In this document: piece by piece, positions 41,627 to 50,378 of the stretch | How the letters are laid out: each line of letters begins with the position of its first letter | Numbering within the stretch: the first letter of the stretch is position 1 | Assembly: GCF_002863225.1 (NCBI RefSeq) | Contig: NZ_PKEK01000025.1 | Location: forward strand, 1-64,000 | Length of the DNA stretch: 64,000 bases | Direction: 5' to 3' | Origin: Mycobacterium sp. | GTDB lineage: Bacteria; Actinomycetota; Actinomycetes; Mycobacteriales; Mycobacteriaceae | Program-made: the position numbers and the translations under genes | The notes under the pieces: generated by a model | Told to the model about the DNA's origin: nothing | Seen by the model: the letters and a program-made list of their open reading frames with translations, nothing else | The model's database searches: none

Positions 41627-42571
41627 GTGACTGCAGCTTCGGGTATTGGGCTGGCGACGCTGGCCGCCAACGGATCGGTTCTCGACACTTGGTTCCCCGC
41701 ACCGGAACTGATCGCCACCGGCGAACCCGGCACCACCCGGTTGTCGGTGGCCGAGGTTCCCGACGACCTGGCCGTGCTGGCCGGCCGCGACGAGGAGCGC
41801 GACGTCGAAACCGTCGTGGTGCGCACTGTGATCGGTTCGCTGGACGACAAGGCCGTCGACGCCTACGACGCTTATCTACGGCTGCATCTGCTCTCGCACC
41901 GGCTGGTCGCCCCGCACGGGCTCAACGCCGACGGGTTGTTCGGGGTGCTGACCAACGTCGTATGGACCAGCCACGGCCCCTGTGCCGTCGAGGGTTTCGA
42001 GTTGACCCGGGCCCGGTTACGCGGGCGCGGACCGGTCGCGGTCTACGGCGTGGACAAGTTTCCGCGGATGGTCGACTACGTCGTGCCGAGCGGGGTGCGC
42101 ATCGCCGACGCCGACCGGGTGCGGCTCGGTGCGCATCTGGCTTCCGGCACCACCGTGATGCACGAGGGCTTCGTCAACTTCAATGCGGGCACGCTGGGCA
42201 CCTCGATGGTCGAGGGCCGCATCTCGGCGGGCGTCGTGGTCGGCGACGGTTCCGACGTCGGCGGCGGGGCGTCGATCATGGGAACGCTGTCCGGTGGCGG
42301 TACCCAGGTGATCTCGCTCGGCAAGCACTGCCTGCTCGGCGCGAACTCGGGGCTGGGCATCCCGCTGGGTGACGATTGCGTCGTCGAAGCCGGTCTCTAC
42401 GTCACCGCGGGTACGAAAGTCGTTTTGCCAGATGGCAATTCGATCAAGGCGCGCGAGCTGGCCGGTGGCAGCAACCTGTTGTTCCGCCGCAACTCGGTGA
42501 GCGGCGCGGTCGAGGTCGTCGAGCGCAGCGGCCGCGGCATCGCCTTGAACGAGGACCTGCACGCCAACTGA
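41627..42571 (+). CDS. dapD: Tetrahydrodipicolinate N-succinyltransferase DapD
   Basis: The enzyme adds succinyl from succinyl-CoA to tetrahydrodipicolinate in the diaminopimelate pathway. It has the actinobacterial DapD pattern: [56 protein letters not shown] and a left-handed beta-helix with [32 protein letters not shown] 41627 gives 314 aa and fits the -10; GTG 41618 would give 317 aa, the remembered length of Rv1201c. It is divergent from dapE, the next-but-one step in the pathway. Confidence 0.95.
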   Translation: MTAASGIGLATLAANGSVLDTWFPAPELIATGEPGTTRLSVAEVPDDLAVLAGRDEERDVETVVVRTVIGSLDDKAVDAYDAYLRLHLLSHRLVAPHGLNADGLFGVLTNVVWTSHGPCAVEGFELTRARLRGRGPVAVYGVDKFPRMVDYVVPSGVRIADADRVRLGAHLASGTTVMHEGFVNFNAGTLGTSMVEGRISAGVVVGDGSDVGGGASIMGTLSGGGTQVISLGKHCLLGANSGLGIPLGDDCVVEAGLYVTAGTKVVLPDGNSIKARELAGGSNLLFRRNSVSGAVEVVERSGRGIALNEDLHAN

Positions 42572-42627
42572 TCACGCGAACACCTGCCGGGGCATGACCG
42601 TCGGCTTGACGCCGTAGTGCCGAATTG

Positions 42628-43947
42628 TCACGCGGAGCGGAGCGCAGTTCCCTTGGTCTCGGGAAGCAGATAGGTGCAGCCGAAGCTGGCCAACGCGAGA
42701 CCGGCGAGCATGACGCCGACGGCCCAGGTCCCGTAGGCCGCCTGCACGGTTCCGGCAATCAGCGGTGGCAGCGCGGCGCCGAAGATCCCGGCGAGGTTGA
42801 TCGCCAGAGCCGATCCGCTGTAGCGGTAGCGGGTCGCGAAGAGCTCGGGAATGAACGCGCCCGTCGGCCCGGATCCGATTGCGGCGATCGCCAGCATTCC
42901 GATCACTGCGATCGCGTAGCAGAGCGGCGCCCCGGTGTTGATCAACGGAACCACCGCGAGTGCCCACAGCGCGCAACCCGCCCAGCCCAGCATCATCATG
43001 CGGCGCCGGCCCACCCGGTCGCTCACGATGGCCGAGATCGTCACGACCGTGATGCTCGCCAGCCCGCCGAGCGCCCCGACGGTCCAGATGAAGCTCCGGC
43101 TGTAGCCGAAGTGCGAGTGGGCGAAGTGGGGCAGGTAGGTGTGCGCCATATAGACGGAACTCATCCCGCTCAAGATGCTCCCGCCGGCCAGGACGGTTTC
43201 TCGCCGCTGGTTGCGAAGCAGTTCGGTGATCGGAGCTTTGGGAACCTGCCGGTGGGCCTCTTCTTCGGCGAACACCGGCGTCTCGTCGATTCTCAGCCGC
43301 ACATACAGCGCAATTCCGACCAGCACCGAACTGAGCAGGAACGGTATGCGCCACCCCCAGCGCATGAACGCGAGGCTGCTCTCGCCGATGCTCACACTGA
43401 CGCCCAGAAACGTCAGGCTGGTGAGAATTGCCGCGACACCGCCGCCCAGCAGGGTGAACATGCCGTAGCGGCCGCGTTTGCCGGCCGGCGCGTACTCGAC
43501 GCTCAGCAACGCCGATCCGGCCCACTCACCGCCGGCGGCGAACCCCTGCACCAGTCGCAGCAAGACCAGGATGACTGGCGCGGCGACACCGATGCTGGCC
43601 GTGGTCGGGACCAGGCCGACCCCGACCGTCGCAACCGCCATGATCAGCAGGGTGGCGATCAAGGACTTCTTGCGACCCAACCGGTCGCCGAGGTAGCCGA
43701 ACGTGGCGCCGCCGATGGGCCTGGACACAAAGGCGCTGGCGAAGGTGCCCATCGAAGCGATCGTCGCGACCGTCGGGCTTAACTGCGGGAAGAAGACGGT
43801 GGGAAACACCAGCGCCGCCGCGGTGCCGTAGATCAGGAAGTCGTAGAACTCGATCGCCGAGCCGACCAGACAGGCGGCGGCAACGCGGCTCATCGGCGTC
43901 GCGGCGGGCGCGTCTGCGATCATCGTCGTTTCGCCGGCGGGGTGCAC
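42628..43947 (-). CDS. MFS transporter of the metabolite:H+ symporter type (Rv1200-like)
   Basis: The 439-aa permease has 12 predicted helices and MFS signatures FGYLGDRLGRKKSL after helix 2 and VSDRVGRRRMMMLG after helix 8, plus GSAIEFYDFLIYG in helix 1 as in ShiA/ProP-type symporters. The substrate could be a dicarboxylate, sugar acid or osmolyte; it cannot be assigned. GTG 43947 is chosen since minus-strand TACCGT lies 7 bases upstream. The frame extends to 43983, and ATG 43923 is an alternative. It follows dapD convergently. Confidence 0.9.
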   Translation of the reverse strand: MHPAGETTMIADAPAATPMSRVAAACLVGSAIEFYDFLIYGTAAALVFPTVFFPQLSPTVATIASMGTFASAFVSRPIGGATFGYLGDRLGRKKSLIATLLIMAVATVGVGLVPTTASIGVAAPVILVLLRLVQGFAAGGEWAGSALLSVEYAPAGKRGRYGMFTLLGGGVAAILTSLTFLGVSVSIGESSLAFMRWGWRIPFLLSSVLVGIALYVRLRIDETPVFAEEEAHRQVPKAPITELLRNQRRETVLAGGSILSGMSSVYMAHTYLPHFAHSHFGYSRSFIWTVGALGGLASITVVTISAIVSDRVGRRRMMMLGWAGCALWALAVVPLINTGAPLCYAIAVIGMLAIAAIGSGPTGAFIPELFATRYRYSGSALAINLAGIFGAALPPLIAGTVQAAYGTWAVGVMLAGLALASFGCTYLLPETKGTALRSA

Positions 43948-43954
43948 GGCTACG

Positions 43955-43960
43955 ACGGTA
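43955..43960 (-). promoter_or_regulatory. -10 element for the MFS transporter gene
   Basis: TACCGT on the minus strand ends 7 bases before GTG 43947. Confidence 0.5.
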
Positions 43961-44011
43961 GGAGAATCCCGCGCCGCTGTCACACTTGGCGCGCGGTCGG
44001 ACGGGGCCCGG

Positions 44012-45418
44012 TCAGCCCTGGTTCAGAAGCTGCTTCTTGAGCACTTTGCCCATCGCGTTACGCGGCAACTCCTCGACGATCCGCACCTCGCGCGGTCGCT
44101 TGTGCACCGAAAGCTGTTGTGCGACGTAGTCGATCAGCTCTCGAGGCTGCGCATCCCCGACAATGAAAGCGACGATCCGCTGGCCCAGGTCGTCGTCGGG
44201 CAGTCCGACCACCGCCGCCTCGGAAACGCCCGGGTGCCCGAGCAGGACCGTTTCGATCTCGCCGGCGCCTACCCGGTATCCCCCGGACTTGATCAGGTCG
44301 ACCGATTCGCGGCCGACGATCCGGTGCATGCCGTCGCCGTCGATGACCGCGGCGTCACCGGTGCGATACCAGCCGTCGGCATCGAAGGCCTCGGCGGTGG
44401 CGTCCGGGAGGTTCAGGTAGCCGTTGAACAGCGTCGGCCCCCGAACCTGCAGTCGCCCAATGGTTTCCGCATCGTGCGGCACCGTGTTGTCGTTGTCGTC
44501 GACCAGTCGGCTCTCGATGCCGGTCAACGGCAGTCCGACCCAGCCGGGACGACGATCGCCGTCGGCCCGCGTCGACAATGTGATCAGCGATTCGGTGGCG
44601 CCATACCGTTCGACGGGCGCATGCCCGGTCAACGCGACCAGCCGGTCGAACACCGGCACGGGCAGACCCGCGCTGCCGGACACCAGCAGTCGCGCCGAGC
44701 GCAGCGCCTCGGCGGCCGCGGTGTCCGCCACCACCCGCGACCACACCGTCGGCACACCGAAGTACAGCGATCCCTGGGCGGCCGCGTAGGCCTCGGGTGT
44801 GGGTTTTCCGGTGTGCACGAAGCGATTTCCGACGCGCAGTGACCCGAGCAAACCCAGCACCAGACCGTGCACATGGAACAGCGGCAGACCGTGCACCAGC
44901 GTGTCGTCGGGGCTCCACTGCCAGGCCTCGGCGAGCGCGTCGAGGTCCGCGGCGAGGGCCTGACCGCTGAGCTGCACACCTTTCGGCGGACCGGTGGTGC
45001 CCGAGGTGTAGATGATCAGCGCGGTGTCCCGCGCGGACGGCTCGGGCTGCTGGTGCCATGACCGCGCGCCCATCCGCACCGGAATGTGCGGCAGCCCTTC
45101 GGGTTCGTCCGGGACCGGGCCCAGCCAGGCCTGCGCGCCGGAGTCGGTGAGGATGTGGCGTCGCTCGGCCTGCCCGACGTCGGCGGGCACCGGGACCACC
45201 GGCACCCCCGCGATCAGGCAGCCGGCGATGGCCAGCGCTGTCGGCGCGGTCGGGGTGGCCAGCACGGCGATCACACCCGCGCCGCGGACCCGTTCGGCGA
45301 CCGAGTTGGCTGCCCCGACCACGTCACTGCGGCTGAGGGTGACGTCGCCGAACCGCACGGCGTCGGCGAGATCGCGGCCACCTGCCACGACGGAGGGGTT
45401 CAGCGAGGTCAGCAGCAC
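44012..45418 (-). CDS. fadD36: Acyl-CoA synthetase FadD36
   Basis: The 468-aa AMP-forming ligase has IIYTSGTTGPPKGVQLSG, the adenylate-binding ERYGATESL, DGWYRTGDAAV and the C-terminal Lys motif RNAMGKVLKKQLL. It belongs to the short malonyl/acetyl-CoA-ligase-like branch, so short or odd-chain carboxylates (malonate, propionate type) are plausible substrates. The counterpart is Rv1193. GTG 45418 has minus-strand TAGCCT 6 bases upstream. It lies 28 bases upstream of the MFS transporter, hinting that the imported acid may be its substrate. Confidence 0.93.
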   Translation of the reverse strand: MLLTSLNPSVVAGGRDLADAVRFGDVTLSRSDVVGAANSVAERVRGAGVIAVLATPTAPTALAIAGCLIAGVPVVPVPADVGQAERRHILTDSGAQAWLGPVPDEPEGLPHIPVRMGARSWHQQPEPSARDTALIIYTSGTTGPPKGVQLSGQALAADLDALAEAWQWSPDDTLVHGLPLFHVHGLVLGLLGSLRVGNRFVHTGKPTPEAYAAAQGSLYFGVPTVWSRVVADTAAAEALRSARLLVSGSAGLPVPVFDRLVALTGHAPVERYGATESLITLSTRADGDRRPGWVGLPLTGIESRLVDDNDNTVPHDAETIGRLQVRGPTLFNGYLNLPDATAEAFDADGWYRTGDAAVIDGDGMHRIVGRESVDLIKSGGYRVGAGEIETVLLGHPGVSEAAVVGLPDDDLGQRIVAFIVGDAQPRELIDYVAQQLSVHKRPREVRIVEELPRNAMGKVLKKQLLNQG

Positions 45419-45424
45419 GTCAGC

Positions 45425-45430
45425 AGGCTA
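45425..45430 (-). promoter_or_regulatory. -10 element for fadD36
   Basis: TAGCCT on the minus strand ends 6 bases before GTG 45418, supporting a leaderless start. Confidence 0.5.
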
Positions 45431-45466
45431 GCCCATCGGCCATTCGCCGATCACGCGGTCGGCCAC

Positions 45467-46945
45467 TCAGGCCGGGTATCCCATCGCCTTCGGTTCCATG
45501 TACTGACGGATCCCGACGATCCCGCCGCTTTCCCGGCCGATTCCGCTCTGGTTGAAGCCTCCGAACGGCGCGCCGCCCGGCCCGAATCCGTTGACCGCGA
45601 TCTGACCGGTGCGAACCCGCCGCGCGACGGCCATCGCCCGGTCCACGTCAGCACCCCACACCGCACCGGACAACCCGTACTGCGAGTTGTTCGCGATCCG
45701 CACCGCCTCGTCGTCGCCGTTGTAGCGCAGAACCGACAGCACCGGACCGAACACCTCCTCCTGGGCGATGGTCGAATCCGGTGTGACCCCGGTCAGAATC
45801 GTCGGCTCGAAGTAGAAGCCACGCTCCACCCCGGCCGGGCGCCCGCCGCCGGTGACCACCGTGGCACCGTCGTCGACCGCTCGATCCACATGGGCCTGAA
45901 CACGTTTGCACTGCGCATCGCTGATCAACGGGCCCATCGTGACGTCCGGATCGGCGGGGTCGCCGACCTTGACCGCATCGGCTACACCGACCAGTCGCTC
46001 GACCACCTCGTCGTGGATCGCGTCGGGCAACAGCAGTCTGCTGTGCAGGATGCAGGCCTGGCCGGCGTGAAATGAGCACGACTCGAACAACATTCGCTGC
46101 AACGTGTCGTCGTCCAGGGTCGCATCGTCGAGCACGATGCTGGCCGACTTGCCGCCGAGCTCGAGCAGCAGCCGCTTGATGGTCGCACCGGCGGCGGACA
46201 TCACGTCACGGCCGACCACCGAGCTGCCGGTGAAGCTGACCATGTCGATGCGGGGGTCGACGGTGAGCAGCTTGCTGGATTCGATGTCGGTCGGCGTCAC
46301 GACGTTGACCACGCCCGGGGGAATATCCGTGTGCTCGTCGATGATTCGGGCCAGCGCCAACCCGGCAAGCGGTGCCAGCGGCGACGGCTTGAGCACCACG
46401 GTGTTGCCCGCCGCCAACGCGGCGCAGAGCTTCATCACGTTGAGGGTGTGCGGAAAATTCCACGGTGTCAGGATCGACACCACGCCCAGCGGCTCGTAGC
46501 GCAACAGCGTCTTACCCGCGGCGCCGTATGCCTCGATCGGCTCTTCGATCGGATGGGTGGCCAGTTCGGCGGCGTTGAGAGCAGCGAATGCCGGACCTTC
46601 GACGTGGATGACCCGCTCGTTGGACGTGCAGCCCCATTCTTGTTGGGCCAGTGCATTGAACTCGTCGGCGTGCGCCAGCAGCGCCTCGCCCAGCTGGTTG
46701 AGATAGCCGGCGCGTTCTTCGGGGTCGGCGGCGGCCCAGGGGCCGGCATCGAAGGCCGCTCTGGCCGCGGCGATCGCGCTGCCGACCTGGGCCTGGCCGG
46801 GGTCGGGCACCGACGCGATGACGTCCTCGGTGGCGGGGTTGACGTCGTCGTAGCGGCCACCGGTCCCGGCCGTACCGTCCGGCTCGACCCACCGGCCGTC
46901 GATGTAGACCGCGTAGGTGTCGATCAACGAGCGTGGGTCAGCCAT
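45467..46945 (-). CDS. NAD(P)-dependent aldehyde dehydrogenase
   Basis: The 492-aa enzyme oxidises an aldehyde to the acid. It shows LTPWNFPHTLN, the cofactor loop FTGSSVVGRDV, the general-base Glu in LLLELGGKS and the catalytic Cys in HAGQACILHSRLLLP. ATG 46945 has AAAGGAG 7 bases upstream and is preferred over GTG 46951. It is divergent from the MaoC/DUF35/ChsH1/thiolase cluster and may oxidise an aldehyde formed by it, for example after retro-aldol side-chain cleavage; this is inference. Confidence 0.92.
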   Translation of the reverse strand: MADPRSLIDTYAVYIDGRWVEPDGTAGTGGRYDDVNPATEDVIASVPDPGQAQVGSAIAAARAAFDAGPWAAADPEERAGYLNQLGEALLAHADEFNALAQQEWGCTSNERVIHVEGPAFAALNAAELATHPIEEPIEAYGAAGKTLLRYEPLGVVSILTPWNFPHTLNVMKLCAALAAGNTVVLKPSPLAPLAGLALARIIDEHTDIPPGVVNVVTPTDIESSKLLTVDPRIDMVSFTGSSVVGRDVMSAAGATIKRLLLELGGKSASIVLDDATLDDDTLQRMLFESCSFHAGQACILHSRLLLPDAIHDEVVERLVGVADAVKVGDPADPDVTMGPLISDAQCKRVQAHVDRAVDDGATVVTGGGRPAGVERGFYFEPTILTGVTPDSTIAQEEVFGPVLSVLRYNGDDEAVRIANNSQYGLSGAVWGADVDRAMAVARRVRTGQIAVNGFGPGGAPFGGFNQSGIGRESGGIVGIRQYMEPKAMGYPA

Positions 46946-47070
46946 GTCCACTCCTTTGGGGGTCCGGGGCCAGAACGGTCCGGCGGCTCATCGATTGGTC
47001 TACACCGGTTCCGCTGATGTCGTCAATGCTCGCCCTGGTGGCACGGTATTTCTCCTCAATGGCAGGCATA

Positions 47071-47136
47071 TTGACACCACCAGAGCGCCCGGAGTAGACA
47101 GAACGATCCGGACACTTCGAGACAACCTGTCCGATC
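47071..47136 (+). promoter_or_regulatory. Promoter and candidate operator for the steroid-type CoA cluster
   Basis: TTGACA (47071-47076) and TAGACA (47095-47100) are 18 bases apart, so transcription would start near 47107. An imperfect inverted repeat (GATCCGGACA at 47105-47114, TGTCCGATC at 47128-47136) covers that start point. The TetR at the end of the cluster (49764) is the natural candidate to bind it. Confidence 0.5.
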
Positions 47137-47188
47137 ACCGTCGTTCAACGGCCCAGTCTAAAAACGGAAAATCGGGAGGATCCACCCA

Positions 47189-47731
47189 GTGAGCGACGCC
47201 GACCTGCAGAGCAAGCTCGAGGCCCTCGTCGGCCAGCCGACCGGCGGCAGCGCCAAACCCTCGGTCGCGCCGGATCCGGTGAATCAACCGATGATTCGGC
47301 ACTGGGCGTATGCGCTCAACGACATGAACCCGGTCTACCTCGACCCGGAGTTCGCCGCGGCGTCGAGATTCGGCGGCATCGTGTCGCCGCCGGTGATGCT
47401 GCAGACCTGGACCATGCCGGCGCCGAAGCTCGAAGGAATCGGTGAGCGGGGCGGCTCCCCCGTCGAGATCACCAACAACCCCACTGCTTTTCTCGACGAA
47501 GCCGGCTACACCAGCATCGTCGCGACCAACTCGGAGTTCGAGATCAACCGTTACCCCAAACTGGGTGACGAGATCAGCGCGACGTCGGTGTACGAAGAGG
47601 TCTCCGACGAGAAGACCACGGCACTCGGCACCGGATTCTTCGTGACGTGGGTGCTCACCTACAGCGATCAGCACGGTGAAGTGCTTGGCAGGCAACGGTT
47701 CCGGGTCCTGCGATTCAAGCCGGCGAACTGA
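47189..47731 (+). CDS. MaoC-like (FAS1-type) dehydratase subunit, ChsH2 N-domain-like
   Basis: The 180-aa hot-dog-fold protein has the FAS1 dehydratase pattern MIRHWAYALNDMNPVYLD, SRFGGIVSPPVMLQTW and EFEINRYPKLGDEIS. In M. tuberculosis ChsH2 (Rv3542c) such a domain is fused to DUF35 and pairs with ChsH1 to hydrate the steroid 3-carbon side-chain CoA. Here the two domains are separate genes. The catalytic hydratase residues of the pair would be expected on the ChsH1-like partner. GTG 47189 follows GGGAGGA. The next gene starts at its stop codon. Confidence 0.85.
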   Translation: MSDADLQSKLEALVGQPTGGSAKPSVAPDPVNQPMIRHWAYALNDMNPVYLDPEFAAASRFGGIVSPPVMLQTWTMPAPKLEGIGERGGSPVEITNNPTAFLDEAGYTSIVATNSEFEINRYPKLGDEISATSVYEEVSDEKTTALGTGFFVTWVLTYSDQHGEVLGRQRFRVLRFKPAN

Positions 47732-48153
47732 TGGACACCCGACTGGCGCCGGCCATCAGCCCGGACACCGAGTTCTTCTGGGACGGGCTGCGCGAACACA
47801 AGCTGCTGATCCAGCGCTGCAACGGATGTCAGGCAATCCGCAATCCGCCGCAGCCGATGTGCCCGAAATGCCGTTCGTTGGACTGGGAAGCGATCGAGTC
47901 CTCCGGCCGCGGCACCGTCTACAGCTACGTGATGCCGCAGCAGCCGCAGTTCCCGTTCTTCGACTATCCCTACATCGTCGCGCTCATCCAACTCGACGAA
48001 GGCGTCCGGATCGTGTCGAACCTGACCGATATCGATCCGGCCGATGTGCAGGTCTCAATGCCGGTCGAGGTCTACTACCGCGGATTCAATGACGCCGGGG
48101 AAAAAGAGCTTGTGCTGCACCAGTTCCGGCCGGCTGGGGAAGGACGGTCATGA
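47731..48153 (+). CDS. DUF35 OB-fold/zinc-ribbon protein, ChsH2 C-domain-like
   Basis: The 140-aa protein has a rubredoxin-like zinc ribbon with Cys30, Cys33, Cys44 and Cys47 (RCNGCQ...MCPKCR), then an OB fold (GRGTVYSYVMPQQPQFP). DUF35 proteins partner with Ltp2-type thiolases; in steroid degradation the DUF35 part of ChsH2 binds the aldolase Ltp2. The ATG overlaps the previous stop by one base (TGATG), and its own stop overlaps the next ATG (ATGA). A three-part complex with its neighbours is expected. Confidence 0.9.
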   Translation: MDTRLAPAISPDTEFFWDGLREHKLLIQRCNGCQAIRNPPQPMCPKCRSLDWEAIESSGRGTVYSYVMPQQPQFPFFDYPYIVALIQLDEGVRIVSNLTDIDPADVQVSMPVEVYYRGFNDAGEKELVLHQFRPAGEGRS

Positions 48154-48599
48154 CAGCCTCCCGCACCTCCACGTGCAAGTGGGCGGACATCAGCGTCGGT
48201 GACGAGGTGACACCGCTGGAGATTCCGTTGACCACCACGATGATCGTCGCCGGCGCCATCGCCTCACGTGACTTCATGCCGGTGCATCACGACGCGGCCT
48301 ATGCCAAGCAGCAGGGCTCGCCCAATCTGTTCATGAACATCCTGACCTCGAACGGCTACTGCGTCCGGTTCCTCACCGACTGGGCCGGCCCTGAGGCGAT
48401 GGTCACAAAACTGTCCATTCGCCTTGGCGTGCCGTCGTTTCCGGATGACCCGCTGCGCTTCACCGGACACGTCACCGGCAAGAAAGAAGGCTCGGACGGG
48501 GAGAATTTCGTCGAGGTCAGTTTCCAGGCGGCCAACAGCCTCGGCAACCACGTCTCCGGGACCGCGGTCCTCAGCCTGTTGGACGGAGCAGGCGCATGA
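48150..48599 (+). CDS. MaoC-like hydratase, ChsH1-like
   Basis: The 149-aa hot-dog protein has the hydratase 2 pattern SRDFMPVHHDAAYAKQQGSPNLFMNILTSNGYCVRFLTDWAGPEA, with Asp and His of the active site visible. It matches remembered Rv3541c (ChsH1) but is about 20 residues longer at the N-terminus. It would hydrate an enoyl-CoA with the MaoC-like partner at 47189. It overlaps both flanking genes by 4 bases. Confidence 0.9.
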   Translation: MTASRTSTCKWADISVGDEVTPLEIPLTTTMIVAGAIASRDFMPVHHDAAYAKQQGSPNLFMNILTSNGYCVRFLTDWAGPEAMVTKLSIRLGVPSFPDDPLRFTGHVTGKKEGSDGENFVEVSFQAANSLGNHVSGTAVLSLLDGAGA

Positions 48600-49767
48600 G
48601 TGTTTCGCTGCTGGCCGGCACCACCGCCATCGCCGGTATCGGCCAGACCGAGTTCTCCAAGGAATCCGGCCGCAGCGAACTGCAATTGGCCTGCGAGGCG
48701 GTCAGCGCCGCACTCGACGATGCCGGGTTGTCGCCCGGTGACGTCGACGGCATGGTCACGTTCACGATGGATTCCAGCGACGAGATCGAGGTCGCCCGCA
48801 ACGTCGGCATCGGTGATCTGACCTTCTTCTCCCGCGTCCCCCTGGCGGCGGTGCCGCAGCCGGAACCGTCGCGCATGCCGCGATGGCGGTGGCGGCCGGC
48901 GTCGCGGACGTCGTGGTCTGCTACCGCGCGTTCAACGAGCGCTCCGGGATTCGCTTCGGTGGCAGCGGGCGCACCAGTGCCGAAACCCCCTTGTTCATGG
49001 CGCATTACGCCCCGTTCGGATTGCTCACCCCCGCGGCGTGGGTCGCGCTGCATGCGCAGCGCTACATGTCGACGTACGGAGTCACCAACTCCGACTTCGG
49101 TCGGATCGCCGTCGTCGACCGCGCCCATGCTGCCAACAACCCGGACGCGTGGTTCTACCAGCGGCCGATCACGTTGGAGGATCACCAGAATTCGCGGTGG
49201 ATCATCGAACCCGTTCTGCGGCTGCTGGATTGCTGCCAGGAAAGCGACGGCGGTGTGGCACTCGTGGTGACCAGCGCCGAGCGGGCCCGCGATCTGAGGC
49301 AACCCCCCACGATCATCTCTGCGGCCGCGCAGGGTGCGGCCTACAACGGCGAGATGATGACCAGCTACTACCGCGACGACATCACCGGATTGCCCGAGAT
49401 GGGCGTGGTCGCCGACAAGTTGTGGCGCGACTCCGGCCTGAAGCCGAGCGACATCCAAACCGCCTTCATCTACGACCATTTCACCCCGTTCGTGTTCACC
49501 CAGTTCGAAGAACTCGGGTTCTGTGGACGCGGCGAGGCCAAGGACTTCGCGACGGTCGAGCGGTTGTCACTGGGCGGCGAGCTGCCGATCAACACCAACG
49601 GCGGGCTGCTCGGCGAGGCCTACATTCATGGGATGAACGGCATCACCGAAGGCGTGCGCCAGGTTCGGGGGACCTCGCACAACCAGGTGGACGATGTCGA
49701 GCATGTACTCGTCACCTCGGGTACCGGTGTGCCGACCAGCGGGTTGATTCTCGCTTCCGGGCAGTGA
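48596..49767 (+). pseudogene. Ltp2-like thiolase/aldolase, frameshifted
   Basis: Two frames together encode a protein of about 390 aa close to remembered Ltp2 (Rv3540c), which cleaves the hydrated steroid side chain by retro-aldol reaction. The first frame (from ATG 48596) runs AGIGQTEFSKESGRSELQLA to FFSRVPL near 48844. The rest continues in another frame as GGGAAAGTVAHAAMAVAAGVADVVVCYRAFNERSG and ends [15 protein letters not shown] at 49767. A single missing G in the GGC run at about 48844-48850 explains the break. It is either a recent inactivation or a sequence error. Confidence 0.88.
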
Positions 49768-50378
49768 GCCGCCCGGTGACCGAATCGACCTGGGCCGACA
49801 CCCGCGAGATCATCATCGAGTCGGCGTATTCCTGCTTTCGCAAGCAGGGATTGCAGAAGGCGACGATCGTCGACATCGCCCGGGTGGCCAATGTAGCCCG
49901 CAGCACCATCTACGAGTACTTCCGCGACAAGGCGGCGATCGTCGAGGCCTGCGCCGAGCACACCTCCGAGCAGTTCTACCGGCAGATGTCGATCGCGATG
50001 GACACCGGTGGTTCGCTGGAGGACAAGCTCGCGCGCGCAGCGGTTTTCGTCACGCAGGCCCGGCGGGCCATCGCCTCGGAGAAGTACTTCGACGAAGAGG
50101 CGGTCAGCCTGCTGCTGACCAAGGACGCCGCGGTGCTGCTGCGCGAATGTGTCGACTTCCTGGCACCACACCTGGCCGCCGCCAAGCTCACCGGCGAGGT
50201 GCGCAAGGATCTCGACATCCAGGCCAGCGGCGAGTGGTTTGCCCGAATCTTGTTCTCGTTGTTCAGCACTCCGTCGTCGACGCTGGACATGGACGACCCC
50301 GAGGTGGTCGCCGACTTCGTGCGGGCACATGTGGTGCAAGGGTTCGCCAACGACCGTCAGCGGCCACGGCGCGGTTAG
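49764..50378 (+). CDS. TetR-family regulator of the steroid-type CoA cluster
   Basis: The 204-aa protein has an N-terminal helix-turn-helix ([30 protein letters not shown]) and a helical C-terminal domain. GTG 49764 overlaps the thiolase stop (GTGA), so it is the last gene of the cluster; GTG 49776 is an alternative. Such placement suggests control of its own operon, perhaps sensing the CoA thioester. The inverted repeat at 47105 is a candidate site. Its stop overlaps the convergent PPE gene. Confidence 0.88.
   Translation: MSRPVTESTWADTREIIIESAYSCFRKQGLQKATIVDIARVANVARSTIYEYFRDKAAIVEACAEHTSEQFYRQMSIAMDTGGSLEDKLARAAVFVTQARRAIASEKYFDEEAVSLLLTKDAAVLLRECVDFLAPHLAAAKLTGEVRKDLDIQASGEWFARILFSLFSTPSSTLDMDDPEVVADFVRAHVVQGFANDRQRPRRG

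Noticed and set aside
41593..41850. 86-codon Ser/Thr-rich extension of dapE
   Set aside because: It is antisense to the conserved start of dapD and has low-complexity composition.
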